This document shows positions 17,858 through 25,943 of a DNA stretch of 64,000 nucleotides, piece after piece (positions within the stretch are counted from its first letter, which is position 1; every line of letters starts with the position of its first letter). The notes below the pieces were generated by a model. That model saw only the letters and a list, made by a program, of their open reading frames with translations, was not told the DNA's origin and did no database searches. Source of the stretch: Desulfofundulus salinus (GTDB lineage Bacteria; Bacillota; Desulfotomaculia; Desulfotomaculales; Desulfovirgulaceae); assembly GCF_003627965.1 (NCBI RefSeq), contig NZ_RBWE01000001.1:2305566-2369565 (forward strand), in the 5' to 3' direction. The position numbers and the translations under genes were made by a program.

Positions 17858-17887
17858 GTATACAGTGTAGACAGTTGTCATTTGACA
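17858..17887. promoter_or_regulatory. Candidate upstream activator-binding sites
   Basis: About 90-130 bases upstream of the -24 element lie TGTATACA (17858-17865), a related TGTAGACA just after it, and a perfect palindrome TGTCATTTGACA (17876-17887). Enhancer-binding proteins usually bind such dyads 80-150 bases upstream. The rest of the 466-base gap 17562-18027 holds no gene. Confidence 0.4.
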
Positions 17888-18027
17888 TGCCACTTTCTTC
17901 GACTTTATGCAGCCTGCCGCCGGGGCGGGAAGCGGACTCCGCCAACATTTTGCCCGGCCAAGAAGGATCGAACCCGCAAGAAGCATAATCAATATTGATG
18001 CTAACAAAATAAGTTAAGGTGATAGAC

Positions 18028-19170
18028 ATGGACTTCACTTTCCTGACCCCGCCGTTAGTCCGTTTCGGCCGGGGCTGCATAACCGAACTGGGCAAAGAAA
18101 CCAAAAGGCTAGGAAACCGGGCCCTGCTGGTTACCGGCAGGAGCTTTTTAAAGCAAAGCGGCATACTGGACAGGCTGCTGGGCATTTTAGAGGAGGCGGG
18201 GGTAAGCACCGTCATCTATGACGGTGTATCTCCCGAGCCACTGGTAGACATGGCCGAAGAAGCCCGGGAATTGTTGTACCGGGAAGGGTGCAATGTGGTT
18301 ATCGGCGCCGGAGGAGGCAGTGCCCTGGACACGGCCAAGTCGGTGGCCGCTCTGGCGGGGGCTCCGGGGCGGGTTGCCGAGTACCTGAACGGCAAAAGAA
18401 TAGACGGCGCCGCCTTACCGTGGGTGGCGGTACCCACCACAGCCGGCACCGGTTCCGAAGCCACCCCGACGGCTGTGTTCACCGACCCGGCGCGTGACGT
18501 CAAAACCAGCATGAGAGGCCGGCAGTTCATGGCCGCGGCCGTTTTAGTGGACCCGGAACTAACCTTAACCGCGCCTCCCCACATCACGGCGCACAGCGGT
18601 ATGGACGCCCTGACCCAGGCCATCGAAAGCCTGACCTCCCGTTTCGCCACACCCCTTACCAAATCCTTAAGCCTTCAGGCGGCAGAGCTGATCATATCCT
18701 GCCTGCCCCGGGCGGTGGAAAACGGGCAGGACATAGAAGCCAGAGAAAACCTGGCCCTGGGCAGTCTGATGGCCGGGATCGCCCTGGCCAACGCCCGCCT
18801 GGGGGTGGTGCACGGGTTGGCGCACCCCGTGGGACACCGTTGCCAAAGAGCCCACGGCCTGGTATGTGCCGTCTTGCTGCCCCCGGTTATGGAATTTAAC
18901 TTGCCGGTGGCGGCGGGGGATTACGCCCTCCTGGCCCGGCGCCTGGACCTGCCCGGCGACAATGATACGGAAAAGGCCCGGGCCCTGGTAACACTGGTGC
19001 GCAACCTGAACCAGCGCCTGGGAATACCTTCCCGACTCAAGGCCCTCGGGCTAAAAGCAGACGACATACCGGTCATGGCCGAACAGGCGCTGCCTTCCGG
19101 CTCAACCAAGGCCAATCCACGCCCTGTTTCCCGGGAAGACCTGGAGGGTATATTGGACAACGCCCTGTAA
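18028..19170 (+). CDS. Iron-containing alcohol dehydrogenase, second copy
   Basis: A 380-residue group III alcohol dehydrogenase: GAGGGSALDTAKS near residue 95, VPTTAGTGSEATPTAVF near 137, HSGMDALTQAIES near 190, and the metal-site VVHGLAHPVGHRCQRAHG near 255. Only moderately similar to the enzyme at 5551-6753, so probably a different substrate preference. AAGGTGAT lies about seven bases before the ATG at 18028, favouring it over the GTG at 18019. It is transcribed divergently from the CoA transferase and ends at a strong bidirectional terminator. Confidence 0.95.
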   Translation: MDFTFLTPPLVRFGRGCITELGKETKRLGNRALLVTGRSFLKQSGILDRLLGILEEAGVSTVIYDGVSPEPLVDMAEEARELLYREGCNVVIGAGGGSALDTAKSVAALAGAPGRVAEYLNGKRIDGAALPWVAVPTTAGTGSEATPTAVFTDPARDVKTSMRGRQFMAAAVLVDPELTLTAPPHITAHSGMDALTQAIESLTSRFATPLTKSLSLQAAELIISCLPRAVENGQDIEARENLALGSLMAGIALANARLGVVHGLAHPVGHRCQRAHGLVCAVLLPPVMEFNLPVAAGDYALLARRLDLPGDNDTEKARALVTLVRNLNQRLGIPSRLKALGLKADDIPVMAEQALPSGSTKANPRPVSREDLEGILDNAL

Positions 19171-19224
19171 GCCAATCCACTGCCCAGAATGCACGAAATC
19201 TTGCCGTTAACGGTAACACAAATT

Positions 19225-19287
19225 GGCCCCCGGCAAATCGGGGGCCATCTACCGTTTAAGAAAAGCCGGGGGACTTTCCCCCGGGCC
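19225..19287. terminator. Paired hairpins between convergent genes
   Basis: GGCCCCCG/CGGGGGCC (19225-19232 with 19239-19246) is followed by CCGGGGG-ACTTT-CCCCCGG (19266-19284). T-rich flanks occur on both strands (CCTTTATTTT on plus, CTTTTCTT on minus). They end the alcohol dehydrogenase and the murT/gatD transcripts. Confidence 0.8.
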
Positions 19288-19288
19288 T

Positions 19289-20011
19289 TTATTTTAACAG
19301 GCGCTTGAGCATTATTTCAGTGGCCGCCCTTTCCAGACGGTCGTCCAGGGGAGCAAGTTCTGCGGGCAAACCCCGGCGGCGCAATGCCAGGGAGATGAGG
19401 TGATCCGTAAGCCGGGGGTTCTTGGGCAGCAGGGGACCGTGGAGGTAGGAGCAAAAGACATTCTTGTAACGAGCCCCCTCGGTGCCGTCCTCCCCGTTGT
19501 TGCCGTAGCCCACCAGCACCCGGCCCAGCGGGGAGATCTGCCCCAGGAAAGTGCGACCGGCATGGTTTTCAAATCCGGTCACCCGCACCCGTTCCCCGTC
19601 GATCTCCAGCTCTACGACCACGTTGCCAATCATCCTCTTCCGCCCGGCCTCCGTATAGAAGTCTAAAAGACCCAGGCCGGGAATCACGTGGCCTTCCAGG
19701 GTGCGGTAATATTTGCCCAGCAACTGGTAGCCGCCGCAGATGGCCAGAACCACCAGCCCCTCCTCCGCCGCCGCATGCAAAAGCTCCCGGCGATTTTCCA
19801 GGTCTTTGGCCATCAGGTTTTGTTCCCGGTCGGAACCCCCGCCCAGGAAAAGAAAATCCATTTCCCGGAAGTCAACCGGGTCCCCCAGGTTAATGCGGTG
19901 CACCTCCACTTCAATCCCGCGCCACTGGCAGCGGCGAACATAGGCCATCACGTTACCCCGGTCGCCATAGAGATTTAACAGGTCAGGATACAGATGGCAG
20001 ACTTTCAACAC
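19289..20011 (-). CDS. gatD: Lipid II isoglutaminyl synthase, glutamine amidotransferase subunit GatD
   Basis: A class I (CobB/CobQ-type) amidotransferase of about 240 residues. It has the catalytic cysteine in LAICGGYQLLG and the catalytic histidine in FCSYLHGPLLP. GatD releases ammonia from glutamine for MurT, which amidates the D-Glu of lipid II. AGAGGG lies six bases before the GTG at 20011; an in-frame GTG at 20035 is the alternative. It overlaps the murT end by 29 bases, matching the usual murT-gatD pair. Confidence 0.9.
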   Translation of the reverse strand: MLKVCHLYPDLLNLYGDRGNVMAYVRRCQWRGIEVEVHRINLGDPVDFREMDFLFLGGGSDREQNLMAKDLENRRELLHAAAEEGLVVLAICGGYQLLGKYYRTLEGHVIPGLGLLDFYTEAGRKRMIGNVVVELEIDGERVRVTGFENHAGRTFLGQISPLGRVLVGYGNNGEDGTEGARYKNVFCSYLHGPLLPKNPRLTDHLISLALRRRGLPAELAPLDDRLERAATEIMLKRLLK

Positions 20012-21386
20012 GACTTTCCCTCTTTGCATAACCACTTAAAATCCTTTCCAGGGGCCACAGGGCCGTATAGGTAGCCAAAAGATAGGCCGTGGTGCCGGAA
20101 CCATTTAAAACGTGTTCTACGGCCCGGTGCATATTCTCGACCACAATCCTGTCAAGGGGCACCCCGGCATATTTCAGCCTGACGGCCATTTCCGCTCCCC
20201 TTTGCCCGGTACAGACCAGGGAGTTCAAACGGTGGTGGTGCTCCTCCAGAACCTCAAAGTCCACGTCCCACAACCAGGAGATGTCCCGGCCGTCGGCATC
20301 GTTGTCATTGATGGCAATGAGCACATCCACCGGGCCGGGGAGGGACAGCAAAGCGCCCAACCCTTCGTTAAACCCGGTGGGGTTTTTGACCAGGTTTAAG
20401 AGCACCGGCTTATCCCGGTAGCGGAATCTTTCCATGCGGCCGGTGGCCGGGGTGTAACCCGCCAGGGCGCGGATTATCACTTCCGGCTCCACGCCCAGGG
20501 AAAGGCCGGCCGAAAAAGCCGCCAGGCCGTTGTAGAGGTTATACAACCCGGGCACGGGAATAACCAGTTCATAGTAGCCGGCGGGTGAACGCAGGCGGAC
20601 ACTTACCCTGTGATCTCCCTGGGAAACCTCCGTTCCCTCCACATCGGCGAAAGGCCGGGAAAAGCCGCAGCCGGGACAACGGTAATTACCCAGCTGGCTG
20701 TAATGATAGTAGGCATAGAATAGCTCCCGCCCGCAATGGGGGCAGAAGCGCCCTTCCCGGGCGGCGGCGGAAAGGGAAGTCACCTGCCGGTGTTCCCCCA
20801 GGCCATAATAAAATGCCTCTTTCCCGGTGGAGGCAGCCAGAGGGGCTACCAGGGGGTCATCGGCATTTAACACCAGCCTGGTCCCCGGCAACTGAACCAG
20901 GGCTTCACGGATGAGGGATATGGTTTTGTCCAGTTCCCCGTAGCGATCCAGCTGGTCCCGGAAAAAGTTGGTGATCACCACTATGCTTGGATGTACCTGG
21001 CGGGTAACCCGCGGAAAAGAGGCCTCGTCCACCTCCAGGAGGGCGTAGTCGCAGTCCACCTGGCCTAAAAGAGATGCGGCCTTTAAAAAAGCGGTGGTAA
21101 CGCCGGTAATCAGGTTGGCCCCCTCGGTGTTGACCACCACCCGGTAACCGGCCTCCCTGACCACCCGGGCAATCATGTTGTTCGTGGTGGTCTTGCCGTT
21201 GGTGCCGGTGACCATGACCACGCCCCGGCGGGCCTGCCGGGCCAGGCAGCCCAGGATGCCGGGACAGATTTTCAAGGCCACCATACCGGGCAGGGAGGAG
21301 CCTTTACCCCGTCCCAGCAGGCGAACAAGCCACATGATTACTTTAGCAACCAGTATGGCAAGGATCAGACGCAAGTGAAAAGCCAA
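19983..21386 (-). CDS. murT: Lipid II isoglutaminyl synthase, Mur ligase subunit MurT
   Basis: A Mur ligase-like protein of 467 residues. The ATP site is MVTGTNGKTTTNNM near residue 55. It has the MurT-specific zinc ribbon (CPHCG ... CPGCGF) near 215-250 and the C-terminal DUF1727 domain (INDNDADGRDISWLWD). An N-terminal hydrophobic segment may anchor it at the membrane. The open frame extends to 21479, but those extra residues fall in the inverted-repeat element, so I prefer the TTG at 21386, preceded by GGGGTGCAGGAAA. Partner of GatD. Confidence 0.9.
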   Translation of the reverse strand: MAFHLRLILAILVAKVIMWLVRLLGRGKGSSLPGMVALKICPGILGCLARQARRGVVMVTGTNGKTTTNNMIARVVREAGYRVVVNTEGANLITGVTTAFLKAASLLGQVDCDYALLEVDEASFPRVTRQVHPSIVVITNFFRDQLDRYGELDKTISLIREALVQLPGTRLVLNADDPLVAPLAASTGKEAFYYGLGEHRQVTSLSAAAREGRFCPHCGRELFYAYYHYSQLGNYRCPGCGFSRPFADVEGTEVSQGDHRVSVRLRSPAGYYELVIPVPGLYNLYNGLAAFSAGLSLGVEPEVIIRALAGYTPATGRMERFRYRDKPVLLNLVKNPTGFNEGLGALLSLPGPVDVLIAINDNDADGRDISWLWDVDFEVLEEHHHRLNSLVCTGQRGAEMAVRLKYAGVPLDRIVVENMHRAVEHVLNGSGTTAYLLATYTALWPLERILSGYAKRESRVESLPSVS

Positions 21387-21431
21387 GTCTTTCCTGCACC
21401 CCTTGTTAGAGGAAATACAGTGATTCCGGTT

Positions 21432-21683
21432 GGATGCGGCGCTGTCCCCGCTCACTCCAGTGCTTCGCGCCGACAGCACCGCGGCTCGCTTCAGCCGGCT
21501 CTGGCTCTCTGCGGATTGCCCGCCACTAACATTCTTCGTCGTTACCTTTTAAAATAATATGTCTTAAAAGTCTTCTTCCTGGTAGTTCATCATGCGTCCT
21601 CGAGAGCCGAGCCGGCAACCTCGCTTCACCGGGTGCTGTTACCGGCGCTTCGCAAGTCGTTCGCTCCGGACAGCGCCGCATCC
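21432..21683. repeat. Long inverted-repeat element, copy 2
   Basis: Outer arms GGATGCGGCGCTGTCC (21432-21447) and GGACAGCGCCGCATCC (21668-21683) are perfectly complementary. An inner pair lies at about 21494-21510 and 21601-21616, around a loop of about 90 bases. Conserved blocks such as CGCGCCGACAGCACCGCGG and CACCGGGTGCTGTTACCGG are shared with copy 1 (2773-2993) in the same order and orientation. It fills most of the gap between the hydrolase gene and murT. Confidence 0.8.
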
Positions 21684-21700
21684 TCGTCATAACGGTTTTA

Positions 21701-22660
21701 CTAAATATTTACGAGGAAATAATACGCCACGCCGTCCTTCTTCTCTACTTTCACCCGGCCTTCTTCCACCAGTACGTCCAGGTGGGCCTGGACTTCTGAA
21801 AGTCCCAAAAAGATGTTGAACCCTTTTAAATCGGGATACAGGAGCCGGGAAAGCTCAAAGGCGGTGCGCCGCCCGTACTTCCGTAACAGATCCACCAGGG
21901 CGTCAAAACGGGCCTGGTGCTGTTCCCGCACCATGGCCACCACCTGCCGGTAGTCGTCTATGACTTCCCCGTGCCCCGGCCAGACCCGCCTTATGTCCAT
22001 GGACGTCAGCCTGTCCAGCCCCTGCAGGTAGTGGCGCAGGCTGGGTGCCCGGCGATCGGGGTGAACCGGATCGGGCTCCAGAAATGGGTTAGGGGTAATG
22101 CGGGGCAGCAAAAAGTCCCCGGAAATAAGGCTCTTTCCCGCCGGGTCATAAAAACAAAGGTGGCCGGTGGCATGGCCGGGTAAATGGAGCGCCTTTAAGC
22201 TCCCCCGCTCGAAGGGTATTTCCACTCCGTCGGTCGTGGTTATAGCACCCCCGGGCGGCACAAAGGGCCTGGGGAGCTTATCCCCGTCCTTGAGAACTTC
22301 CGCTATGATCTCCGCCGGGGTACCGGCTTCCTGGATAAAGGGCATCCTCTCCTCGATAAAATCGTTTTTGCCGCTCAGTTTCTTCAAATCATAGGGATGA
22401 ATATATATCTTTGCCCCCGTCAGGGAGTGTATCCAGTGGGCCAGGCCGCTGTGATCGGAATGGAAATGGGTCAGCAGAATCCGTTCAATTTCGGCCAGGG
22501 GAACACCCAAACGGTTCAGTTCTTTCTGCAATACTTCCCTGGCCTCGCCGGTATCGGGCCCCGGGTCCACCAGGGTATAGGGTCGTGAAGCGATGAGATA
22601 GGCATTGACCGGTCCCACCGCGTAAGGGGTGGGCACCACTATCCTGTGTAACGGTAACAA
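21701..22660 (-). CDS. Metallo-beta-lactamase-fold hydrolase with winged-helix C-terminus
   Basis: A 319-residue protein with the metal-binding motif LLTHFHSDHSG near residue 65, further ligands in LPGHATGHLCFYDP and VWPGHGEVIDD, and a C-terminal winged-helix region (ARFDALVDLLRKYGRRTAFELSRLL). This layout resembles LACTB2-type hydrolases, some of which cut RNA, but also many thioesterase-like enzymes. The substrate is unknown. It starts at a TTG after GGGGAG. Its stop lies 18 bases from the edge of the inverted-repeat element. Confidence 0.85.
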   Translation of the reverse strand: MLPLHRIVVPTPYAVGPVNAYLIASRPYTLVDPGPDTGEAREVLQKELNRLGVPLAEIERILLTHFHSDHSGLAHWIHSLTGAKIYIHPYDLKKLSGKNDFIEERMPFIQEAGTPAEIIAEVLKDGDKLPRPFVPPGGAITTTDGVEIPFERGSLKALHLPGHATGHLCFYDPAGKSLISGDFLLPRITPNPFLEPDPVHPDRRAPSLRHYLQGLDRLTSMDIRRVWPGHGEVIDDYRQVVAMVREQHQARFDALVDLLRKYGRRTAFELSRLLYPDLKGFNIFLGLSEVQAHLDVLVEEGRVKVEKKDGVAYYFLVNI

Positions 22661-22773
22661 TCAACAACTCCCCTTTAGTAGAAGTGGTCCCATGACAATT
22701 GCCTGCCATTGGCGGAAAGAAAACATTTACAGTTTATTATACCACAGCTTAACCGGCTGGCCATAATAATAAA

Positions 22774-22798
22774 AGCACCTCTTGTCTAGAGGCGCTTA
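22774..22798 (-). terminator. Terminator of the cobalt/nickel ECF operon
   Basis: On the minus strand AAGCGCCTCTAGACAAGAGGTGCT forms a stem, followed by TTTATTATTATGG. The stem begins at the stop codon of cbiO. Confidence 0.8.
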
Positions 22799-23626
22799 GA
22801 CCCGGTGTCCTGCCAAAATATCTTTCAGTAAGGCTGCCGCCTGTTCCACCGTATAGGGCACGGTTTTGAGCTGCAATTCGGGCAGGGAGCGAAAAATTTG
22901 CGCCACCAGGGGGAAGCGCAGGTTGGCCTGGCGGATTATATCCTCCCGGACCAGCAATGACGGGTCACCCTGGGCCAGGGTGCGGCCGTTTTTTATGATA
23001 ATCACCCGGTCCGCCCAGCTGGCCGCCATATCCACGTCGTGGGTGGCCACCAGGATGGTGGCACCCCGGCGGTGCAACCGGTCCAGAATATCCAGCAATG
23101 TATCCTTGCCCTGGGGATCAAGGTAGGCCATGGGCTCGTCCAGGACGATAATTTCCGGCCCCATGGCCAGAACCCCGGCGATAGCCACCCGCTTTTTCTG
23201 CCCGTAGCTGAGGTGGTAAGGCGGTTTGTCCCGGTATGCTTCCATCTGCACTGCCGCCAGGGCCTCCTGCACCCGCCGTTCGACCTCTGTGGCGGACAGG
23301 CCCATATTCACCGGGCCGAAGGCCACGTCCTCCCCTACGGTGGAAGAAAAAACCTGATCATCGGGATCCTGAAACACCAGGCCCACCCGGCTTTTGATCT
23401 CCCTGGCCGTGCGGGCGTTGACCTCCTGCCCCATGATCCGCACCTTTCCCCGCTGGGGCAGGTAAAGGCCGTTTAAATGCAGCAAGAGGGTGGACTTACC
23501 CGCTCCATTGGGCCCCAAAAGGGCCACCCGGCTTCCTTCGGGTATAGAAAGGGAAAGGCCCTGCAGGGCCCTGGTGCCGTCCCGGTAGGTATAGTGCAGG
23601 TCCTCTACTTCAATGACAGCAGCCAA
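22796..23626 (-). CDS. cbiO: Energy-coupling factor cobalt/nickel transporter ATP-binding protein
   Basis: A 276-residue ABC ATPase. It has Walker A LLGPNGAGKSTLL near residue 38, the Q-loop VFQDPDDQVFSS, signature LSYGQKKRVAIAGVL and Walker B IIVLDEPMAYLDP. It powers the CbiMNQO transporter. It overlaps cbiQ by 22 bases. Confidence 0.95.
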   Translation of the reverse strand: MAAVIEVEDLHYTYRDGTRALQGLSLSIPEGSRVALLGPNGAGKSTLLLHLNGLYLPQRGKVRIMGQEVNARTAREIKSRVGLVFQDPDDQVFSSTVGEDVAFGPVNMGLSATEVERRVQEALAAVQMEAYRDKPPYHLSYGQKKRVAIAGVLAMGPEIIVLDEPMAYLDPQGKDTLLDILDRLHRRGATILVATHDVDMAASWADRVIIIKNGRTLAQGDPSLLVREDIIRQANLRFPLVAQIFRSLPELQLKTVPYTVEQAAALLKDILAGHRV

Positions 23627-24408
23627 ATATGTCCCCCCAGTTCAAAAAGACGCAATCCTATGGCCACGGACAGGATGAAAGCACCCCACGCCAGATCCCA
23701 CCCTCCGGGAGGAGGAAGCACCCTTTTGCGGTTCTCCCCGGAATAGCCGCGGGCCAGCATGGCGTGATAAATCCTCTCCCCCCGTTCCCAGGACCGGATA
23801 AACAGGACCGCTATGGTTTGCCCCAGGGTGCGAAAGGTGTGCCGGTGGAAAAGATGCCTGCCCGGCACAAACCCCCGGGCCGTGCGTGCGGTGTTCATCC
23901 GCCGCAGCTCATCGCCTACCACATATATATAGCGGATGCTAAACTCTATCAACTGGATGAAAACAGCCGGTACCCGAAAGAAGGATAGCGCTTCCAGCAC
24001 ATGGCGCAGGCCGGTTGTGGCCATCAGGAAATTTACGGCTAAAACCGCAGCAAAAACCCGCAGGGAAAGCATAAGGGCGTGCTGCCACCCTTCCCTGGTA
24101 GCGGTTAAGGTTAGTATTCCCCACTCCCAGCGCCAGAAGGGCTCACCCGGGATGATGAAGGGGAACAGGAAAATCATTACGCCAGCAAAGGGCAGCAACC
24201 ACAACAGGCGACTGACCAGTTGACGCAGGTGCAGACGGGCCGCTGCCGTAAGCACCAGCAGAAAGCCCGCCGCCAGAGCCAGACATGTCCGGGAGGTAAG
24301 CATGGTCGACAGGGCAATAAAGCCCACCACCGCCACCACCTTGACCCGGGGATCCAGCCTGTGCATGAACGACCCGGAGTGCCCGCCGGGTTGAAGAAAA
24401 TGGTCCAT
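23605..24408 (-). CDS. cbiQ: Energy-coupling factor transporter transmembrane protein
   Basis: Five or so membrane segments; the ATPase-coupling motifs RTARGFVPG and MLARGYSGENRK near the C-terminus are the two Ala-Arg-Gly signatures of ECF T-components. The frame extends to an ATG at 24510, but those 34 residues look unlike the family, so I prefer the ATG at 24408 (MDHFLQPGGHSGSF). Neither start has a strong ribosome site. The gap to the upstream gene (24409-24693) holds a small CCCGGG-type dyad near 24630 and no other gene. Confidence 0.9.
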   Translation of the reverse strand: MDHFLQPGGHSGSFMHRLDPRVKVVAVVGFIALSTMLTSRTCLALAAGFLLVLTAAARLHLRQLVSRLLWLLPFAGVMIFLFPFIIPGEPFWRWEWGILTLTATREGWQHALMLSLRVFAAVLAVNFLMATTGLRHVLEALSFFRVPAVFIQLIEFSIRYIYVVGDELRRMNTARTARGFVPGRHLFHRHTFRTLGQTIAVLFIRSWERGERIYHAMLARGYSGENRKRVLPPPGGWDLAWGAFILSVAIGLRLFELGGHIWLLSLK

Positions 24409-24693
24409 CACCTGTGACACGTCAACACTTCCCTTCCAGCCCCACAGAAACTCACAGAAAAAGACCATGTGGTAATACGCCTGTCTTTCCGGGCAGGCCG
24501 CTGCCTCCATGGCCTTCTTTATCTTATGTAATTTTAAAAAAGTTCACGATTTGGAAACCATGGGATCTCCTTGACCCCGTTTAGTTAATTATACCGCCGG
24601 CAACCCCTTCTGTTCAAGTATTTTTATAGACCCGGGTTTGTCCCGGGGGATGTTCACTCCAGCCAGCGACAGTGAAATAAGGTCCTGCGGGCG

Positions 24694-25005
24694 TCAGGAA
24701 CGCCCCTTCCCGGCATTTCCCTTCGGCCGGACAAAAACCCGGCTCACAAGATACATGGCCCCAAACACCAGCAGTGTGCCCACCAGGCCGGCCAGGGAAG
24801 TGGCCAGGCCTTCACTGGCAATGCCGGGAAAAACGTAGTCGGGCATCAGGGCATGGATCAGTTCTTTCCCCTCGGCCAGGTGCAGGAATCCCTTGTCCTC
24901 GGCCACCCGCTCCAACCCGTCCGGGCTGGGAGAGGCAAAGGGAGAAAGAAAGGCGGCAATGGCCAGGGCAACCAGAAGGCCCCAGATTAAATTCTTCCTG
25001 TTCAT
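24694..25005 (-). CDS. cbiN: PDGLE-domain (CbiN-like) cobalt/nickel transport protein
   Basis: A 103-residue protein with two membrane helices (residues 7-25 and about 68-90) flanking the extracytoplasmic SPDGLERVAEDKGFL motif that defines the family. It replaces or acts as CbiN, stimulating metal uptake by CbiM. Its start overlaps the cbiM stop by 4 bases. Confidence 0.88.
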   Translation of the reverse strand: MNRKNLIWGLLVALAIAAFLSPFASPSPDGLERVAEDKGFLHLAEGKELIHALMPDYVFPGIASEGLATSLAGLVGTLLVFGAMYLVSRVFVRPKGNAGKGRS

Positions 25006-25658
25006 AACTGCTCACCTCCCGCAAAACTCTTCTGCCCGGACTGCTCCAGCCCCCACAACCGGGAAACGAAGGAAACCACCACCACGGTAATCAGACCCTC
25101 GCCGATACCGATCAGAGCGTGCCACCCCAGCATGGCCGGCAGGACCACTGCCAGGGGTACAGTACCGGAGAAGGCAATTTCCAGGCTGCATGCCAGTGCC
25201 GCAGCCATTACCGACAGCCAGGCCGCCAGGAAGGTAGCTGCAGTGCGGCCGGCATTACCCTTGAACAGGCCGCCCACCAGCCGGTAAGTACCATAAGCCA
25301 CCCACGGAGCGATTACCGCCATATTCAATACGTTCGCCCCCAGGGCGGTCAGGCCGCCGTCGTAAAAGAAAAGCATTTGAATAACCAGTACCGTGGTCAA
25401 AATCAAGCCGGCACTCCATGGACCCAGCAGAATTGCAGCCAGGGCTCCTCCCAAAAGGTGGCCCGAGGTGCCGCCGGCCACCGGGAAATTAATCATCTGG
25501 GCGGCAAAGATAAAGGCCGCCATCACTCCCAGGGCCGGCACCTGCCGGTCCTCCAGCACTTTCCTGGTGTTCGAAACCGCCGCAGCCAAAGCCCCGGCGC
25601 TAAGCGCACTGGCCCCCACCCAGATCTTGGGATCCAAAAATCCGTCGGGAATATGCAC
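25002..25658 (-). CDS. cbiM: Cobalt/nickel ECF transporter substrate-binding membrane protein
   Basis: Starting at the GTG at 25658 gives (M)HIPDGFLDPKIW, the conserved CbiM/NikM N-terminus whose His2 binds the metal. CAGGAGGAGG lies about nine bases upstream, so the longer frame to 25733 is unlikely. It has about seven membrane helices in 218 residues. Cobalt or nickel specificity cannot be decided from this sequence. First gene of cbiM-N-Q-O. Confidence 0.93.
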   Translation of the reverse strand: MHIPDGFLDPKIWVGASALSAGALAAAVSNTRKVLEDRQVPALGVMAAFIFAAQMINFPVAGGTSGHLLGGALAAILLGPWSAGLILTTVLVIQMLFFYDGGLTALGANVLNMAVIAPWVAYGTYRLVGGLFKGNAGRTAATFLAAWLSVMAAALACSLEIAFSGTVPLAVVLPAMLGWHALIGIGEGLITVVVVSFVSRLWGLEQSGQKSFAGGEQL

Positions 25659-25720
25659 AACAACCGCCTCCTCCTGTTTCGATAATTTCAACCTTCGCAG
25701 CCTTATAATCACCAGGGGAA

Positions 25721-25766
25721 CAAAAATGACCACGCTGGCCCTCCCCTGGAAGAGACCTCCGTGGTC
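25721..25766 (-). terminator. Terminator-like hairpin ahead of cbiM
   Basis: On the minus strand GACCACG and CGTGGTC enclose a smaller G-rich stem, and ATTTTTGTT follows. It lies about 180 bases after sbcC and about 60 before cbiM. It may end the sbcCD transcript, or be the expression platform of a metal- or cobalamin-responsive leader. I could not match it to a known riboswitch. Confidence 0.55.
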
Positions 25767-25943
25767 ACCATTGTACCGTAATGCTGTTGTCCTTTTGAGC
25801 CGGCTGTAACGGGCACCTCCTTGATGCCCTTTTTCCAGAAAGCCGTTATCTTATGTAGTATTCTGCAGGCCGGGTTGAAATCCTGCCGGCCAGCTAAAAT
25901 TTTATCTCCACTCCATTTTTCTCCCATATAACGCCGGTACCAA

